A stretch of DNA of 64,000 nt. It comes from Acinetobacter sp. ANC 3781. GTDB lineage: Bacteria; Pseudomonadota; Gammaproteobacteria; Pseudomonadales; Moraxellaceae. Positions 49,267 through 59,957 of the stretch are shown here, one piece after another; position 1 is the stretch's first letter; each line of letters begins with the position of its first letter. The notes under the pieces were generated by a model that searched no databases, was not told the DNA's origin, and saw only the letters and a program-made list of their open reading frames with translations. The DNA is taken from positions 124,001-188,000 of the forward strand of contig NZ_SJOH01000003.1 of the NCBI RefSeq assembly GCF_004331285.1, given 5' to 3'. Position numbers and translations under genes: made by a program.

Positions 49267-50622
49267 TTATAAACGCATGAAGTCATTGAATAATGCAAGG
49301 AGCATCATGCTACCGAGCAGTACCATACCAATTTTTAAACCAACCAATTGTATTTGTTCAGAAACAGGTTTACCACGAATCAGCTCAATAAAATAGTAAA
49401 CTAAATGTCCACCATCCAGCATCGGAATCGGTAATAAATTTAAAATACCTAAGCTTACACTCATTAAAGCCATAAAAGAGATAAAGGTCTGCCAACCCAT
49501 TTCCGCACTTTGTCCTGCCACTTTAGCAATGGTAATTGGACCAGATAAATTATCCAGACCAATTAAACCACGAAACATTTTGATGATTGAGTTCAAAATC
49601 ATACCTGAAATTTGACCCGTTTTATCAACTGCCATTATAAATGCTTCAGTCGGACTATATTGAATCATTTGTTTATAGTCTGCAGGAATATTTATTTTCC
49701 CGGGGATATTCTGTACGCCAAGCACACCTGAAACATTACCCATGTTGTCACGTTTGCCTTGTGGCATCACTTCTAAATGTATCAAATGATTTTGACGTAA
49801 AATATCTATTTTTAACAATTTTTCTGGTGAAGCCTGAACAACTTGAACCACATCGAACCAGTCATTCATTTTTACCCCATCAATTGCAATAATTTTATCG
49901 CCTTCTTTCATCCCTTGGCGGATCGCTGCACCATCTTCACTCAGCTTACTCACAACAGGTGCGATATAGGGACGATAGGGTAAAAAGCCCAAACTATCTA
50001 AAGCAGATTGATTCTGATTTTTTAAGAAATCTTGAATGGGTAACTGGAAGGTTTTAACTTGCCCGTCACGATCAGCCTGAATCTGGATTGAACCTGTTTC
50101 ACCGACCCGATCAACCAAGGCAAAATTTAGCTTTTCCCAAGTAGTAGTTTGCGTACCGTCTACTGTAGTAATTTTGTCACCAACTTGCATTTGAACAGTT
50201 GCAGCCGGTGTATTCGGCAACACTTTACCTACGCGAGTATTGAGCTGTTCTTGTGACGGGATAAATAAAATCCAGAATAAAACCACGGCAAAGGCTAAAT
50301 TAATCAGTGGACCTGCAGCAACAATCGCAATCCGCTTCCAGGGATGCTGACGGTTAAATGCTCGGGGTAAATCCTGTTCAGCAACATTGCCTTCACGCTC
50401 ATCCAACATTTTTACATAGCCACCTAATGGCAATGCAGAAAGCTGATATTGAATACCAGACTTCTTAGACGTCCATTTCAGCAATGTTGGTCCAAAACCA
50501 ATCGAATAAACTAAAACTTTTACACCGAGTTTACGTGCGACAATATAATGCCCAAACTCATGAATCGCAATAAGCGGTCCAAGTAAAAGAATGGCTGCCA
50601 CGACAATAAACAAGGCACTCAT
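49267..50622 (-). CDS. rseP: Intramembrane zinc protease RseP
   Basis: 451 residues. Membrane segments with HEFGH (residues 22-26) and LDGGH (third zinc ligand) motifs, two PDZ domains between them (FLPYRPYIAPVVSKLSEDGAAIRQGMKEGDKIIAIDG...). S2P family site-2 protease for envelope-stress signalling and signal peptide removal. Confidence 0.95.
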   Translation of the reverse strand: MSALFIVVAAILLLGPLIAIHEFGHYIVARKLGVKVLVYSIGFGPTLLKWTSKKSGIQYQLSALPLGGYVKMLDEREGNVAEQDLPRAFNRQHPWKRIAIVAAGPLINLAFAVVLFWILFIPSQEQLNTRVGKVLPNTPAATVQMQVGDKITTVDGTQTTTWEKLNFALVDRVGETGSIQIQADRDGQVKTFQLPIQDFLKNQNQSALDSLGFLPYRPYIAPVVSKLSEDGAAIRQGMKEGDKIIAIDGVKMNDWFDVVQVVQASPEKLLKIDILRQNHLIHLEVMPQGKRDNMGNVSGVLGVQNIPGKINIPADYKQMIQYSPTEAFIMAVDKTGQISGMILNSIIKMFRGLIGLDNLSGPITIAKVAGQSAEMGWQTFISFMALMSVSLGILNLLPIPMLDGGHLVYYFIELIRGKPVSEQIQLVGLKIGMVLLGSMMLLALFNDFMRL

Positions 50623-50625
50623 GAT

Positions 50626-51822
50626 TTAGTTTCCTTTATTGATGACAATTTGCTGTGCTACAGAACGAGCAACTTGGTCAGCTTGTAAAATAAGGTCAAT
50701 AGATTCTGCAATCCCGCTTTCAACTTGATTCAAAGTCTGCTCAACCACTTGAGGAATTTCAGTAAAGCCAATTTTATTTTTCAAAAAGGCAGCTACGGCA
50801 ATCTCATTGGCAGCATTTAAAATTGCGGGTGCCAAACCGCCACTTTGCATTGCTTGTCGCGCTAGTTTCAATGCTGGAAACCGAGTGGTATCAGGTTCTT
50901 GAAAATCCAAATGTTGATTCATAAACAGATCAAGTGCAGGTACATGGGTTTGAATACGATCTGGCCATGCCAGCGCATGTGCAATTGGCGTACACATATC
51001 CGGATTGCCCATTTGTGCCAAAGTCGAACCATCCACATACTGAACCATAGAATGGATAATACTCTGCGGATGAACCACCACTGTTACAAACTGTTCTGAA
51101 ATTGCAAACAGATGGCAAGCTTCAATAAGTTCCAGGCCTTTATTCATTAAGGTTGCAGAATCTACAGAGATTTTTTGCCCCATCGACCAATTTGGATGCT
51201 TACACGCTTGTGCAGGGGTCACCCTTTGTAATTGTTCAAAACTATGGTTTAAAAATGGACCACCAGAGGCAGTGAGCAAAATACGTGACACACCTTGTTT
51301 GGGTTGTCCATTTCGTTCTGTTTGGAAATAATTCTGAGGCAGGCACTGGAAAATGGCATTATGTTCAGAATCGACAGGAAGCAATTCTGCGTGATAATCA
51401 TGTGCAGCTTGCATCATGAGTTCACCCGACATCACTAGCGCTTCTTTATTGGCCAACAAAACACGCTTACCGGCTTTCACTGCAGCCAGTGTAGGCAACA
51501 AACCTGCAGCACCAACAATCGCTGCCATCACTACATCGACATCTGTATGTTCAGCAACGGCAATTAACCCAGCTTCACCGGACAAAATTTCAATGTTCTT
51601 TAGATTTTGATTTTGAAAATACTGTTTGAGTTCATCTACTTTATTGGATGGAACAACCACGATCTTTGGTCGATATTGTTTGCATATTTCCACAAGTTCC
51701 AAAATTCGACTATGCGCCGTAACTGCAAATACAGAATACTTTTCAGAATGCTGTTGCAGAATCTTTAAGGTACTTTGACCAATGGAACCCGTTACACCTA
51801 ATATACAAACAGATTGTGACAT
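50626..51822 (-). CDS. dxr: 1-deoxy-D-xylulose-5-phosphate reductoisomerase
   Basis: 398 residues. NADPH-binding GVTGSIGQSTL, catalytic core with LANKEALVMSGELM, PVDSEHNAIFQCL and SATLMNKGLELIEACHLF. Second step of the MEP isoprenoid pathway, upstream of undecaprenyl phosphate synthesis by the adjacent uppS. Confidence 0.96.
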   Translation of the reverse strand: MSQSVCILGVTGSIGQSTLKILQQHSEKYSVFAVTAHSRILELVEICKQYRPKIVVVPSNKVDELKQYFQNQNLKNIEILSGEAGLIAVAEHTDVDVVMAAIVGAAGLLPTLAAVKAGKRVLLANKEALVMSGELMMQAAHDYHAELLPVDSEHNAIFQCLPQNYFQTERNGQPKQGVSRILLTASGGPFLNHSFEQLQRVTPAQACKHPNWSMGQKISVDSATLMNKGLELIEACHLFAISEQFVTVVVHPQSIIHSMVQYVDGSTLAQMGNPDMCTPIAHALAWPDRIQTHVPALDLFMNQHLDFQEPDTTRFPALKLARQAMQSGGLAPAILNAANEIAVAAFLKNKIGFTEIPQVVEQTLNQVESGIAESIDLILQADQVARSVAQQIVINKGN

Positions 51823-52647
51823 CTATAAATCTACACCAATAAGTTTTAAAACATACATGCCTGCAGCAAAAATTGGAGCAGCAGCAAGCAATGAATCAAT
51901 ACGATCAAGCACCCCACCATGACCTGGCAAAATACGACCCGAGTCTTTAATTCCTGCACGACGTTTGATCATAGACTCGAACAAATCGCCCAATACAGAA
52001 CTAAATACAGTTATTATAGATAAAATTAAAAATAAAATATGCTGAGCTAAGGTTAAATCCAAATAAACGACTTCGACCATCACCACAATAATCATTGCAG
52101 TGAAAATACCGCCATATAACCCTTCAACCGATTTATTTGGACTGACATCAGGTGCCAGTTTTTTCTTACCCAACTTACGTCCGACAAAATAAGCTCCACT
52201 ATCTGCGCCCCATACCAGTAAAAACAGGTACATGAGCCACCATGGCGAGCTATGCCAAACCGAAAAAATTGCGGTAACCGCCGCAGAAATTAAAATAAAA
52301 CCGATTACATTTAAGCTTGGGTTATACCACCCATCATAACTCGGATACGATTTAACCCAAAAGATGCTTAAAATCCATGAAAAAATGGACGCTGCCCAAA
52401 GTAATAGAGCGATATCATTAAAATATAATGCCAAAGTTGCTAATGCTGCTGTCGCTAATCCATAACCCCAAGCAATCGATTTCACCAGGTTTTTATTTTT
52501 TCTTGGCATAAGCTTAAACCACTCATACCCTGCGACCCCTGCTGCAACAATCATCAGCACAAACATTGGATACTGAGACTGTGTAGCAAACATACAACTA
52601 AGTACGACTGCTACCAATACCAATGCGGTTATAATCCGCTCTAACAT
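51823..52647 (-). CDS. cdsA: Phosphatidate cytidylyltransferase
   Basis: 274 residues, seven to eight membrane spans, and the CDP-transferase signature near the C-terminus (DLFESMIKRRAGIKDSGRILPGHGGVLDRIDSLL). Makes CDP-diacylglycerol for phospholipid synthesis. Adjacent to uppS with a few bp between. Confidence 0.95.
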   Translation of the reverse strand: MLERIITALVLVAVVLSCMFATQSQYPMFVLMIVAAGVAGYEWFKLMPRKNKNLVKSIAWGYGLATAALATLALYFNDIALLLWAASIFSWILSIFWVKSYPSYDGWYNPSLNVIGFILISAAVTAIFSVWHSSPWWLMYLFLLVWGADSGAYFVGRKLGKKKLAPDVSPNKSVEGLYGGIFTAMIIVVMVEVVYLDLTLAQHILFLILSIITVFSSVLGDLFESMIKRRAGIKDSGRILPGHGGVLDRIDSLLAAAPIFAAGMYVLKLIGVDL

Positions 52648-52650
52648 TTA

Positions 52651-53403
52651 TTAATTCTCAATTTTCTCTTGTTGGATTTGCTCTGAAGTTTTACCAAAAC
52701 GACGTTCACGACCAGCAAAAACTGCCAATGCATCATCGAATTCTTCAACAGTAAATTCAGGCCATAAGGTTTGGGTAAAATACAGTTCAGCATAAGCAGC
52801 TTGCCAAAGTAAAAAGTTTGACAAACGGTAATCACCACCCGTACGGATTAATAAATCCACTGCGGGCAAATCTGCCATACTGACATATTGTCCAAACAGC
52901 TCAACATTTATATCTTCAACTGCGATTTTTTTTGCAACAGCATCTGCTGCAATTTGTTTTGCAGTCTGGGCCATATCCCACATACCGCCATAACTAATCG
53001 CGATGGTCAAGGCCATGCTGTCGAACTTAGCAGTCCTTTGTTCAGCTTGCAACATTAAGTCACGTAAATGCGCAGGCAAACGAGAACGATCACCAATAAA
53101 ACGTAAAGCAATATTGAATTTTTCCATTCGAGGTAACTGCTCTTGGATTGTTTCTTCCAACAATGCCATGAGTAAATCAACCTCAAACTGGGGACGATTC
53201 CAATTTTCGCTAGAGAATGCAAAAACAGTTAACGCCTGTATTTTATTTTTTCTACAGTGCTCCACAATCGGATCCAGGACATTTTTTCCCTCACGGTGTC
53301 CAGCACCCTTTTGCATTTGCATTTTTTTTGCAAAACGATTGTTGCCATCCATAATGATGGCAACATGTTTTGGAAGAGGCAAACTGTCTTCTGATACGGT
53401 CAT
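52651..53403 (-). CDS. uppS: Undecaprenyl diphosphate synthase
   Basis: 250 residues. Cis-prenyltransferase motifs: HVAIIMDGNNRFAKK (catalytic Asp), VFAFSSENWNRP, ISYGGMWDM, VDLLIRTGGDYRLSNFLLWQAAYAELYFT. Supplies lipid carrier for cell wall and capsule synthesis. Confidence 0.96.
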   Translation of the reverse strand: MTVSEDSLPLPKHVAIIMDGNNRFAKKMQMQKGAGHREGKNVLDPIVEHCRKNKIQALTVFAFSSENWNRPQFEVDLLMALLEETIQEQLPRMEKFNIALRFIGDRSRLPAHLRDLMLQAEQRTAKFDSMALTIAISYGGMWDMAQTAKQIAADAVAKKIAVEDINVELFGQYVSMADLPAVDLLIRTGGDYRLSNFLLWQAAYAELYFTQTLWPEFTVEEFDDALAVFAGRERRFGKTSEQIQQEKIEN

Positions 53404-53409
53404 TAAATC

Positions 53410-53964
53410 TTAGACCTTCATTAATTCAGCTTCTTTCGCAGCGAGGCGTTTATCCACTTCAGCAACGAATTTATCGGTAATTTTCTGAATATCATCAGAC
53501 GCACGACGATCATCATCTTCAGAAATTTCTTTTTCTTTCAATAATGCCTTAATGTCGCCCAATACATCACGACGAATGTTACGGATCGCAACTTTGGCAT
53601 TTTCCGCTTCAGTACGCGCAACCTTCTGCATGTCACGACGTGTTTCTTCAGTCAATGCAGCCATCGGTACACGAATGGCATCAGCGGTAATCGGGTTTAA
53701 ACCCAAACCTGCTTCACGAATGGCTTTATCAATTGCTGAAACCATTGTACGTTCAAATGGTTGTATAACAAGTGTACGAGAATCTTCAAGACCAACGTTT
53801 GCCACTTGGTTTAAAGGCACGTCAGAGCCATAGTAAGGAACCATCACACCATTCAAGATAGATGGATGTGCGCGGCCAGTACGAACTTTAGCAAAACCAT
53901 GTTCTAAAGACTCTAAAGTCTTGTTCATACGGTCTTCACTGTCTTTTTTAAGATCGTTAATCAT
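53410..53964 (-). CDS. frr: Ribosome recycling factor
   Basis: 184 residues, standard length. [39 protein letters not shown] and [24 protein letters not shown] are the family signature. Releases ribosomes after termination with EF-G. Confidence 0.97.
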   Translation of the reverse strand: MINDLKKDSEDRMNKTLESLEHGFAKVRTGRAHPSILNGVMVPYYGSDVPLNQVANVGLEDSRTLVIQPFERTMVSAIDKAIREAGLGLNPITADAIRVPMAALTEETRRDMQKVARTEAENAKVAIRNIRRDVLGDIKALLKEKEISEDDDRRASDDIQKITDKFVAEVDKRLAAKEAELMKV

Positions 53965-54041
53965 ATGATCTTCCTTACTTAATTCTAAGAGATGTAATTA
54001 TTGAATAGGATATAGTATAAAGAGCTTTCAGGCCCACGTCA

Positions 54042-54770
54042 TTAATTGGTAACGTGAGTCCCTTCTTTTTCGCCCATAACCACTGAAAGCAATGAACCCG
54101 ATTTATTCATGTCGAATACTTGAAGTGGCACATTGTGGTCACGGCATAAACAGATTGCCGTCAAATCCATAATGCCCAACTTTTCGTCTAAAACCTGATC
54201 AAAGGTAAGGGTTTCATATTTTACTGCATCGTCATATTTGCTTGGATCTTTATTATATACGCCATCTACTTTAGTGGCTTTCAAGATTAAGTGGGCTTCA
54301 ATTTCAATACCACGCAAGCAAGCGGCTGTATCTGTAGTAAAGAACGGGTTACCCGTACCTGCAACAAATACGCATACTTCGCCTTGAGTTAAATGACGAA
54401 TCGCATCACGGCTTGAATATGCTTCAACTACTGCACCAATAGGTAAAGCAGACATTAAACGGGTTTTGATGTTACGACGTACCAATGCATCACGTAATGC
54501 TAAACCGTTCATCACAGTCGCAAGCATCCCCATTTGGTCACCAGTTACACGGCCAACCAAGCCATCTTTTTGCAGTTGGCTACCGCGGTACAAGTTACCA
54601 CCACCAACCACGATACCGACTTGCACACCCAAACCGACCAAATGAGCAATTGCTAAAGACATTTGATCAAGCACTTGTGCATCAATCCCCATGTCTTTGT
54701 TTCCAGCAAGTGCCTCACCAGAAAGTTTGAGTAAAATACGTGCGTAACGGGGCTTTTTTGAATCCAACAT
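54042..54770 (-). CDS. pyrH: UMP kinase
   Basis: 242 residues. Amino-acid-kinase fold: [74 protein letters not shown]. Phosphorylates UMP for pyrimidine synthesis. First gene of the pyrH-frr-uppS... cluster. Confidence 0.97.
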   Translation of the reverse strand: MLDSKKPRYARILLKLSGEALAGNKDMGIDAQVLDQMSLAIAHLVGLGVQVGIVVGGGNLYRGSQLQKDGLVGRVTGDQMGMLATVMNGLALRDALVRRNIKTRLMSALPIGAVVEAYSSRDAIRHLTQGEVCVFVAGTGNPFFTTDTAACLRGIEIEAHLILKATKVDGVYNKDPSKYDDAVKYETLTFDQVLDEKLGIMDLTAICLCRDHNVPLQVFDMNKSGSLLSVVMGEKEGTHVTN

Positions 54771-54827
54771 CAGGAAATCTCCGAATCTTCCAATATCTAA
54801 ATTTTTTCGTATATTTCAACTACAGAT

Positions 54828-56171
54828 TTAAGCTGATTTAATCTGAATTAACTTTGCGTATAAGTCATATTCATCTGCATCGGTAATTTCGACTTCAAGC
54901 AAATCACCAGCTTTAATTTGGCTTTTATCAATATCTTCAACAAAAACATTGCCGTCAATTTCAGGCGCATCTGCATAAGAACGTGCCACAGCAACCGGAA
55001 ATTCATCTTCCAGATCATCAACCAGTACAGTCATGGTTTGACCAATGCGTTTTTGCAGTTTGGCTGCTGAAATTTCTTGCTGTACTTGCATGAAACGTTC
55101 GTAACGGTCTTGCTTGATTTCTTCAGGTAAATGATCCGGAAGATCATTTGCTGTCGCACCTTCTACAGGTGAATAGGTAAAGCAACCTACGCGATCAAGC
55201 TGGGCTTCTTTGAGCCATTCAAGCAGAATCTGAAAATCTTCTTCAGTTTCACCCGGGAAACCCACCACGAATGTTGAACGAATTACCAGTTCAGGACATT
55301 TTTCACGCCATAATTTTAGACGCTCTAATGTATTCTCACTATGCGCTGGTCGCTTCATCAATTTTAAGATACGCGGACTGGCATGCTGAAAAGGAATGTC
55401 TAGATATGGCAGGATTTTACCTTGCGCCATCAAGTCAATCACAGCATCTACATGTGGATATGGATAAACGTAATGTAGACGCACCCAAATACCGAGTTGA
55501 CCTAAAGCTTCACACATGTCGAAGAATTTGGTTTTGACCGGCTGACCGTTCCAGAAATCCAGTTTGTATTTGGTATCTAAACCATAAGCAGATGTGTCCT
55601 GAGAAATCACCAGAACTTCTTTCACACCGGCTTTTTTTAAGGCTTGTGCTTCAGTCAACACTGAACCAACAGGACGTGAAACCAGATCACCACGCATGCT
55701 TGGGATAATACAGAATGTACAACGATGGTTGCAGCCTTCCGATATTTTCAAATAGGCATAATGTTTAGGGGTCAAACGAATTCCTTGTTCAGGAACAAGG
55801 TCAATATATGGGTTATGCTTCGGTGGTTCAGGTACGTACTGATGTACGGCCTCCATCACTTCTTGATATGCCGCCGCACCAGTCACTTTGAGGACATTCG
55901 GGTGCATTTTACGAATTTTTTCTTCATCTTTACCCAAACAGCCAGTCACAATGACACGACCATTTGAGCTCATAGCTTCACCAATGGCATCTAACGATTC
56001 TTGTACTGCAGATTCAATAAAACCACAGGTATTAACAACAACCAAATCAGCACCATCATAATCTGATGCTACATCATAACCTTCAGTCTTTAACTGAGTT
56101 AAAATTCGTTCGGAATCTACCAATGCCTTAGGACAACCTAAAGAAACAAAACCGACTTTGGGGGATCTCAT
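54828..56171 (-). CDS. rimO: Ribosomal protein S12 methylthiotransferase RimO
   Basis: 447 residues from ATG 56171 (GGAG 9 nt upstream). UPF0004 domain ([18 protein letters not shown]), radical-SAM motif CNHRCTFC with IIPSMRG, and a C-terminal TRAM domain. Adds a methylthio group to Asp88 of ribosomal protein S12. Upstream it diverges from glnL. Confidence 0.95.
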   Translation of the reverse strand: MRSPKVGFVSLGCPKALVDSERILTQLKTEGYDVASDYDGADLVVVNTCGFIESAVQESLDAIGEAMSSNGRVIVTGCLGKDEEKIRKMHPNVLKVTGAAAYQEVMEAVHQYVPEPPKHNPYIDLVPEQGIRLTPKHYAYLKISEGCNHRCTFCIIPSMRGDLVSRPVGSVLTEAQALKKAGVKEVLVISQDTSAYGLDTKYKLDFWNGQPVKTKFFDMCEALGQLGIWVRLHYVYPYPHVDAVIDLMAQGKILPYLDIPFQHASPRILKLMKRPAHSENTLERLKLWREKCPELVIRSTFVVGFPGETEEDFQILLEWLKEAQLDRVGCFTYSPVEGATANDLPDHLPEEIKQDRYERFMQVQQEISAAKLQKRIGQTMTVLVDDLEDEFPVAVARSYADAPEIDGNVFVEDIDKSQIKAGDLLEVEITDADEYDLYAKLIQIKSA

Positions 56172-56292
56172 GAATCTGCACTCCACTATAATGCGCGTAT
56201 TGTATGTCTTTTCCGATTATAAAAATAGGTAGAAAGCCGACTCTTTGCATAACGCACCAAAATACGTCCAAATTTTTACCAAATATTTTAAG

Positions 56293-56430
56293 CGCACCAT
56301 TTTGGTTCACTAATATTTTTATTTCCTTTAATATGCTATTTAAATTCTGTAATCAAACAACAAAAAGCACACTTTTATAGCGTCAGAATTTTTATTTTCA
56401 CCCATGCTCAAAGTTGGCGTGCATTTTGCT
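56293..56430 (+). promoter_or_regulatory. NtrC site and sigma-54 promoter of glnL-glnG
   Basis: 56293-56309 reads CGCACCATTTTGGTTCA, 12 of 14 fixed positions matching the NtrC consensus TGCACCA-N3-TGGTGCA. At 56414-56430 TTGGCGTGCATTTTGCT has the GG-N10-GC core of sigma-54 promoters. The site lies about 110 bp upstream of the promoter, typical spacing for NtrC activation. This suggests autoregulation of the two-component system. Confidence 0.7.
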
Positions 56431-56519
56431 TTATTTCGACAACATTTAACGCGTTGAATGTCCCATAACAGGGAGGAATAACAAGAGGTGCAGATGCCAT
56501 TGCGCTATTTTAATACAGG

Positions 56520-57641
56520 ATGCTTTCGCTAATGGATCAACCCGTCGGGATCGACTATCGCCTTTTAGTGGATAACTTAACCACTGCCATTTTACTGGTT
56601 GATAGGCAGCTGAATATTTTTTATTTAAATTCTTCTTGTGAATCTTTGTTTGACATTAGTTTGCTACGTGCTTCAGGTCAACCTGTCTTAAATTTACTGC
56701 ATATGCCGAATGATGAATTCAATACTGAAGAAGCCTTGTTAAATACCTTTGTCACAGGACAGCACTATACTCGCCGGGAAGCCACTATTAGTGTGAACTT
56801 TAAAGATATTCATGTGGATTATACGGTTTCACAAATAAATGCCCAAAAACCGTATCACCCTCTTCTACTGATAGAATTGAATCCAATTGACCGGATGTTA
56901 AAAATCTCCAAAGAAGAAAACCTGATTCAACAGCACCAGGTTGCCCGCCAACTGATTCGTGGTGTGGCACACGAAATTAAAAATCCCTTAGGCGGCATTC
57001 GTGGTGCAACCCAACTGTTGGCACGTAGTTTAAATGATCCTCAATATTCAGAATTTACCGACATCATTATTAGTGAAGTGGATCGCTTACGTAATCTGGC
57101 GGATACCATGCTCGGTTCACGTCAATTACCAAGTTATGAATTGGTCAATGTACATGAGCCACTTGAACGTGTCCGTTCGCTGATTACCAATCAAACCAAA
57201 AAGAAAATCAAAATCATCCGGGACTATGATTTGTCTTTACCCGATGTCATGGCAGACCGCGATCAAATGATTCAGGTCATGCTCAACATTAGCGTAAATG
57301 CAGTACAAGCCATGATGGAAAATAAAGAATTCTTTGTTGACCATCAACCTGAACTTATCTTGCGAACACGGATTCAACGCCTCGTTACTATTAATGGTGT
57401 TTTAAAGCGTTCTGCTGTTCGTATTGACATTGAAGACAATGGTCCGGGTGTGCCGGAAGAAATTTTAGAATCGGTGTTTTATCCATTGGTCACAGGACGT
57501 GCCAAAGGCACAGGCCTTGGTTTGAGCATTGCACAAAATATTATGCACCAACATAGCGGAATGATTGAATGCCAGTCAGTTCCAGGAAAAACAGTTTTTA
57601 GCTTATATTTACCTTGGGAGTTTAACCATGTCGCGAAATAA
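56520..57641 (+). CDS. glnL: Nitrogen regulation histidine kinase NtrB
   Basis: 373 residues. PAS domain at the N-terminus (DYRLLVDNLTTAILLVDRQLNIFYLNSSCESLF), HisKA with phosphorylated His in VAHEIKNPLGGIRGATQLL, and the HATPase with N box (NISVNAVQAM), G1 (DIEDNGPGVP) and G2 (GTGLGLSIAQNI). Phosphorylates NtrC under nitrogen limitation. It overlaps glnG by 14 nt. Confidence 0.95.
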   Translation: MLSLMDQPVGIDYRLLVDNLTTAILLVDRQLNIFYLNSSCESLFDISLLRASGQPVLNLLHMPNDEFNTEEALLNTFVTGQHYTRREATISVNFKDIHVDYTVSQINAQKPYHPLLLIELNPIDRMLKISKEENLIQQHQVARQLIRGVAHEIKNPLGGIRGATQLLARSLNDPQYSEFTDIIISEVDRLRNLADTMLGSRQLPSYELVNVHEPLERVRSLITNQTKKKIKIIRDYDLSLPDVMADRDQMIQVMLNISVNAVQAMMENKEFFVDHQPELILRTRIQRLVTINGVLKRSAVRIDIEDNGPGVPEEILESVFYPLVTGRAKGTGLGLSIAQNIMHQHSGMIECQSVPGKTVFSLYLPWEFNHVAK

Positions 57642-59109
57642 AATATGGGTAATTGATGATGATCGCGCCATGCGCTGGGTACTGGAAAAAACATTTAAAG
57701 AAGAAGGTTTTGATGTTACCAGTTTTGAAGAAGCGCAATCTGCGCTCGATCAACTGAGTATAGACACACCTGATGTAATTTTGACCGATATCCGTATGCC
57801 GGGAATAGATGGTCTAACCTTTTTAGGCAAAGTCAAAACCAGCCACCCTGATCTACCCGTCATTATTATGACCGCACATTCAGATCTGGAATCTGCGGTT
57901 TCAAGCTATCAAACCGGTGCTTTTGAATATTTGCCAAAACCTTTTGATATTGATGAAGCTTTGGCATTGGTCAATCGTGCAATTTTGCATATTGCCAAGT
58001 TGCAACAACAAGAATCTGCAAAAACAGCACCGCCTATTCAAACGACCGAGATCATTGGTGAATCACCTGCAATGCAGGAAGTTTTCCGCGCGATTGGCCG
58101 TTTGTCACAGTCGCACATTACTGTACTGATTAACGGTGAATCGGGAACGGGTAAAGAACTTGTTGCGCATGCCCTGCATCGCCATTCGCCACGTAGCAGC
58201 AAGCCTTTTATTGCCTTAAATATGGCCGCTATTCCTAAGGACCTGATTGAAACTGAACTTTTCGGTCATGAGAAAGGTGCTTTTACCGGTGCCAACTCGC
58301 AACGCCAAGGTCGTTTTGAACAGGCCAATGGCGGCACGCTCTTTCTAGACGAAATTGGTGATATGCCATTTGAAACCCAAACCCGTTTACTGCGTGTTTT
58401 GGCAGATGGTGAATTCTATCGTGTCGGTGGACATATCCCGGTTAAAGTAGATGTGCGGATTGTAGCAGCCACGCATCAGGACTTGGAGAAACTGGTACAA
58501 GATGGTCGTTTCCGTGAAGATTTATATCACCGCCTGAACGTGATTCGTATTCATATTCCAAAACTGGCGCATCGCAGTGAAGATATTCCAATGTTGGCGC
58601 AGCATTTCTTGGCACGTGCAGGTAAGGAGTTAGGCGTAAACCCTAAAATCTTACGTCCAGAAACCCAAGAGTATATGCAGCAATTACCTTGGCAAGGCAA
58701 CGTCCGTCAGCTAGAAAACACCTGTCGCTGGTTAACGGTGATGATCACAGGTCGTGAGGTTTATCCGGAAGACTTACCGTCTGAGTTAAAACAAATTCCA
58801 ATTCAACGCTCTGGTGATGAAGCGCAACCCCATGGTTCTTTTGATCGTGTTTCGCTGCATCATTGGGATGAATTACTGGCGCAATGGGCGATCCAAAAAC
58901 TTAAAAACGGCGAAATGAAGATTCTCGACATTGCTACACCCATGTTCGAGCGTACTTTAATTACTGCCGCTTTACAGCAAACCCGTGGTCGTAAACGTCA
59001 TGCTGCTGAATTGCTCGGCTGGGGACGCAATACGCTGACTCGTAAGCTGAAAGAATTAGGAATGGACACCGCAGATGAGGATGTTGAAGAAGAAGTTATC
59101 GAAAACTAA
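57628..59109 (+). CDS. glnG: Nitrogen regulation response regulator NtrC
   Basis: 493 residues from ATG 57628 (GGGAG upstream). Receiver domain with Asp in [17 protein letters not shown]+ sigma-54 activator domain with GESGTGKE and the GAFTGA loop ([11 protein letters not shown]), and a C-terminal HTH ([27 protein letters not shown]). Activates sigma-54 promoters of nitrogen metabolism, probably its own. Confidence 0.96.
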   Translation: MSRNKIWVIDDDRAMRWVLEKTFKEEGFDVTSFEEAQSALDQLSIDTPDVILTDIRMPGIDGLTFLGKVKTSHPDLPVIIMTAHSDLESAVSSYQTGAFEYLPKPFDIDEALALVNRAILHIAKLQQQESAKTAPPIQTTEIIGESPAMQEVFRAIGRLSQSHITVLINGESGTGKELVAHALHRHSPRSSKPFIALNMAAIPKDLIETELFGHEKGAFTGANSQRQGRFEQANGGTLFLDEIGDMPFETQTRLLRVLADGEFYRVGGHIPVKVDVRIVAATHQDLEKLVQDGRFREDLYHRLNVIRIHIPKLAHRSEDIPMLAQHFLARAGKELGVNPKILRPETQEYMQQLPWQGNVRQLENTCRWLTVMITGREVYPEDLPSELKQIPIQRSGDEAQPHGSFDRVSLHHWDELLAQWAIQKLKNGEMKILDIATPMFERTLITAALQQTRGRKRHAAELLGWGRNTLTRKLKELGMDTADEDVEEEVIEN

Positions 59110-59148
59110 TTTTTCTACTCATCTAAAAATAAAGCTATTTCGGGATAA

Positions 59149-59190
59149 TGTCAGTCAGTTAAAAAATTGATTGGCATTTTCTTTTTTATA
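59149..59190 (+). terminator. glnG terminator
   Basis: AATGTCAGTCA and TGATTGGCATT arms (one mismatch each) around an AT-rich loop, followed by TTTTCTTTTTT. Confidence 0.6.
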
Positions 59191-59493
59191 ATTCTGTATG
59201 TTCATTCGATACACGGAAACATTATTCGCAACCTGCGTGGTGTTTGTAAATTATTGTTTTTGCATTAAAGTAGTAAAATGCAAAAAGTGAACAGGTTTTG
59301 CGAATGACAAAATGTTTTTGGTTCTTTTGGCAAATGAGAAACACGGTTTCGCAAGGAACCAACGAGCTCCAAAAATTTAATTAAAAAAGATAAAACTCCG
59401 TCGTAAATAACCAAAAAGTTAAAGAATTTATTTTAAAATTTCTTAACTGTCTCGCATTACTCCTTCGAGAGCTTTTTATTCAGTTCTATTTAT
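59191..59493. other. Intergenic region with two long hairpins
   Basis: No gene. A stem TTTTTGCATT...AAATGCAAAAA lies at about 59254-59288. A longer one pairs TTGGTTCTTTTG (about 59319-59330) with CGCAAGGAACCAA (about 59352-59364). GCGAATGA/TTTCGCAA parts add further pairing. Candidate small RNA or dispersed element; no promoter assigned. Confidence 0.4.
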
Positions 59494-59820
59494 TTATGCA
59501 GTAAAACCTACATAGCGAGAATACCCTGCTATGCCCAAATCGGATTTAAGAATCAAATAATTGGGATAAGTTGATTGCGTGATTTCGGCAAACATATTTA
59601 CCTGATCATCATGCGCATGCAGATCATCCACCGAACGCGGCATGCTTTGCTCAAATTCATCGGTCATATATTCAAAGCCGATATCCATGGCAATAAATAA
59701 GGTATGCTCACAAGGCTGCACATACTGTTCTTCAGCCCAATTAATGACATCTTGTTGACAATATGGACACTGAATGTTGTCCGTTGCTTGAACAGATAAG
59801 GGAATAAGTTGATAAGCCAT
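59494..59820 (-). CDS. Conserved hypothetical protein with CxxC
   Basis: 108 residues. CPYCQQDVINWAEEQYVQPCEHTLF has a CxxC...C-x-H set that could bind zinc. The rest is alpha/beta with acidic runs (DDLHAHDDQVNMF). No function assigned; similar small proteins occur in Acinetobacter. Confidence 0.65.
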   Translation of the reverse strand: MAYQLIPLSVQATDNIQCPYCQQDVINWAEEQYVQPCEHTLFIAMDIGFEYMTDEFEQSMPRSVDDLHAHDDQVNMFAEITQSTYPNYLILKSDLGIAGYSRYVGFTA

Positions 59821-59900
59821 ATATAAGACATCAAGTTGCTATACATACATTTTAGCAAAAAAACTAAAGTTCTTTATTTTTTCAATCAAGATTTGCAATA

Positions 59901-59928
59901 AAAAAGGGAATCATTAGATTCCCTTTTT
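59901..59928. terminator. Terminator after MFS transporter gene
   Basis: AAAAAGGGAATC-ATTA-GATTCCCTTTTT: perfect stem with T runs on both strands, between the 59494-59820 gene and the transporter. Confidence 0.85.
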
Positions 59929-59957
59929 AAAGTCATGTTTTTTTAAAGATCAGAAAT

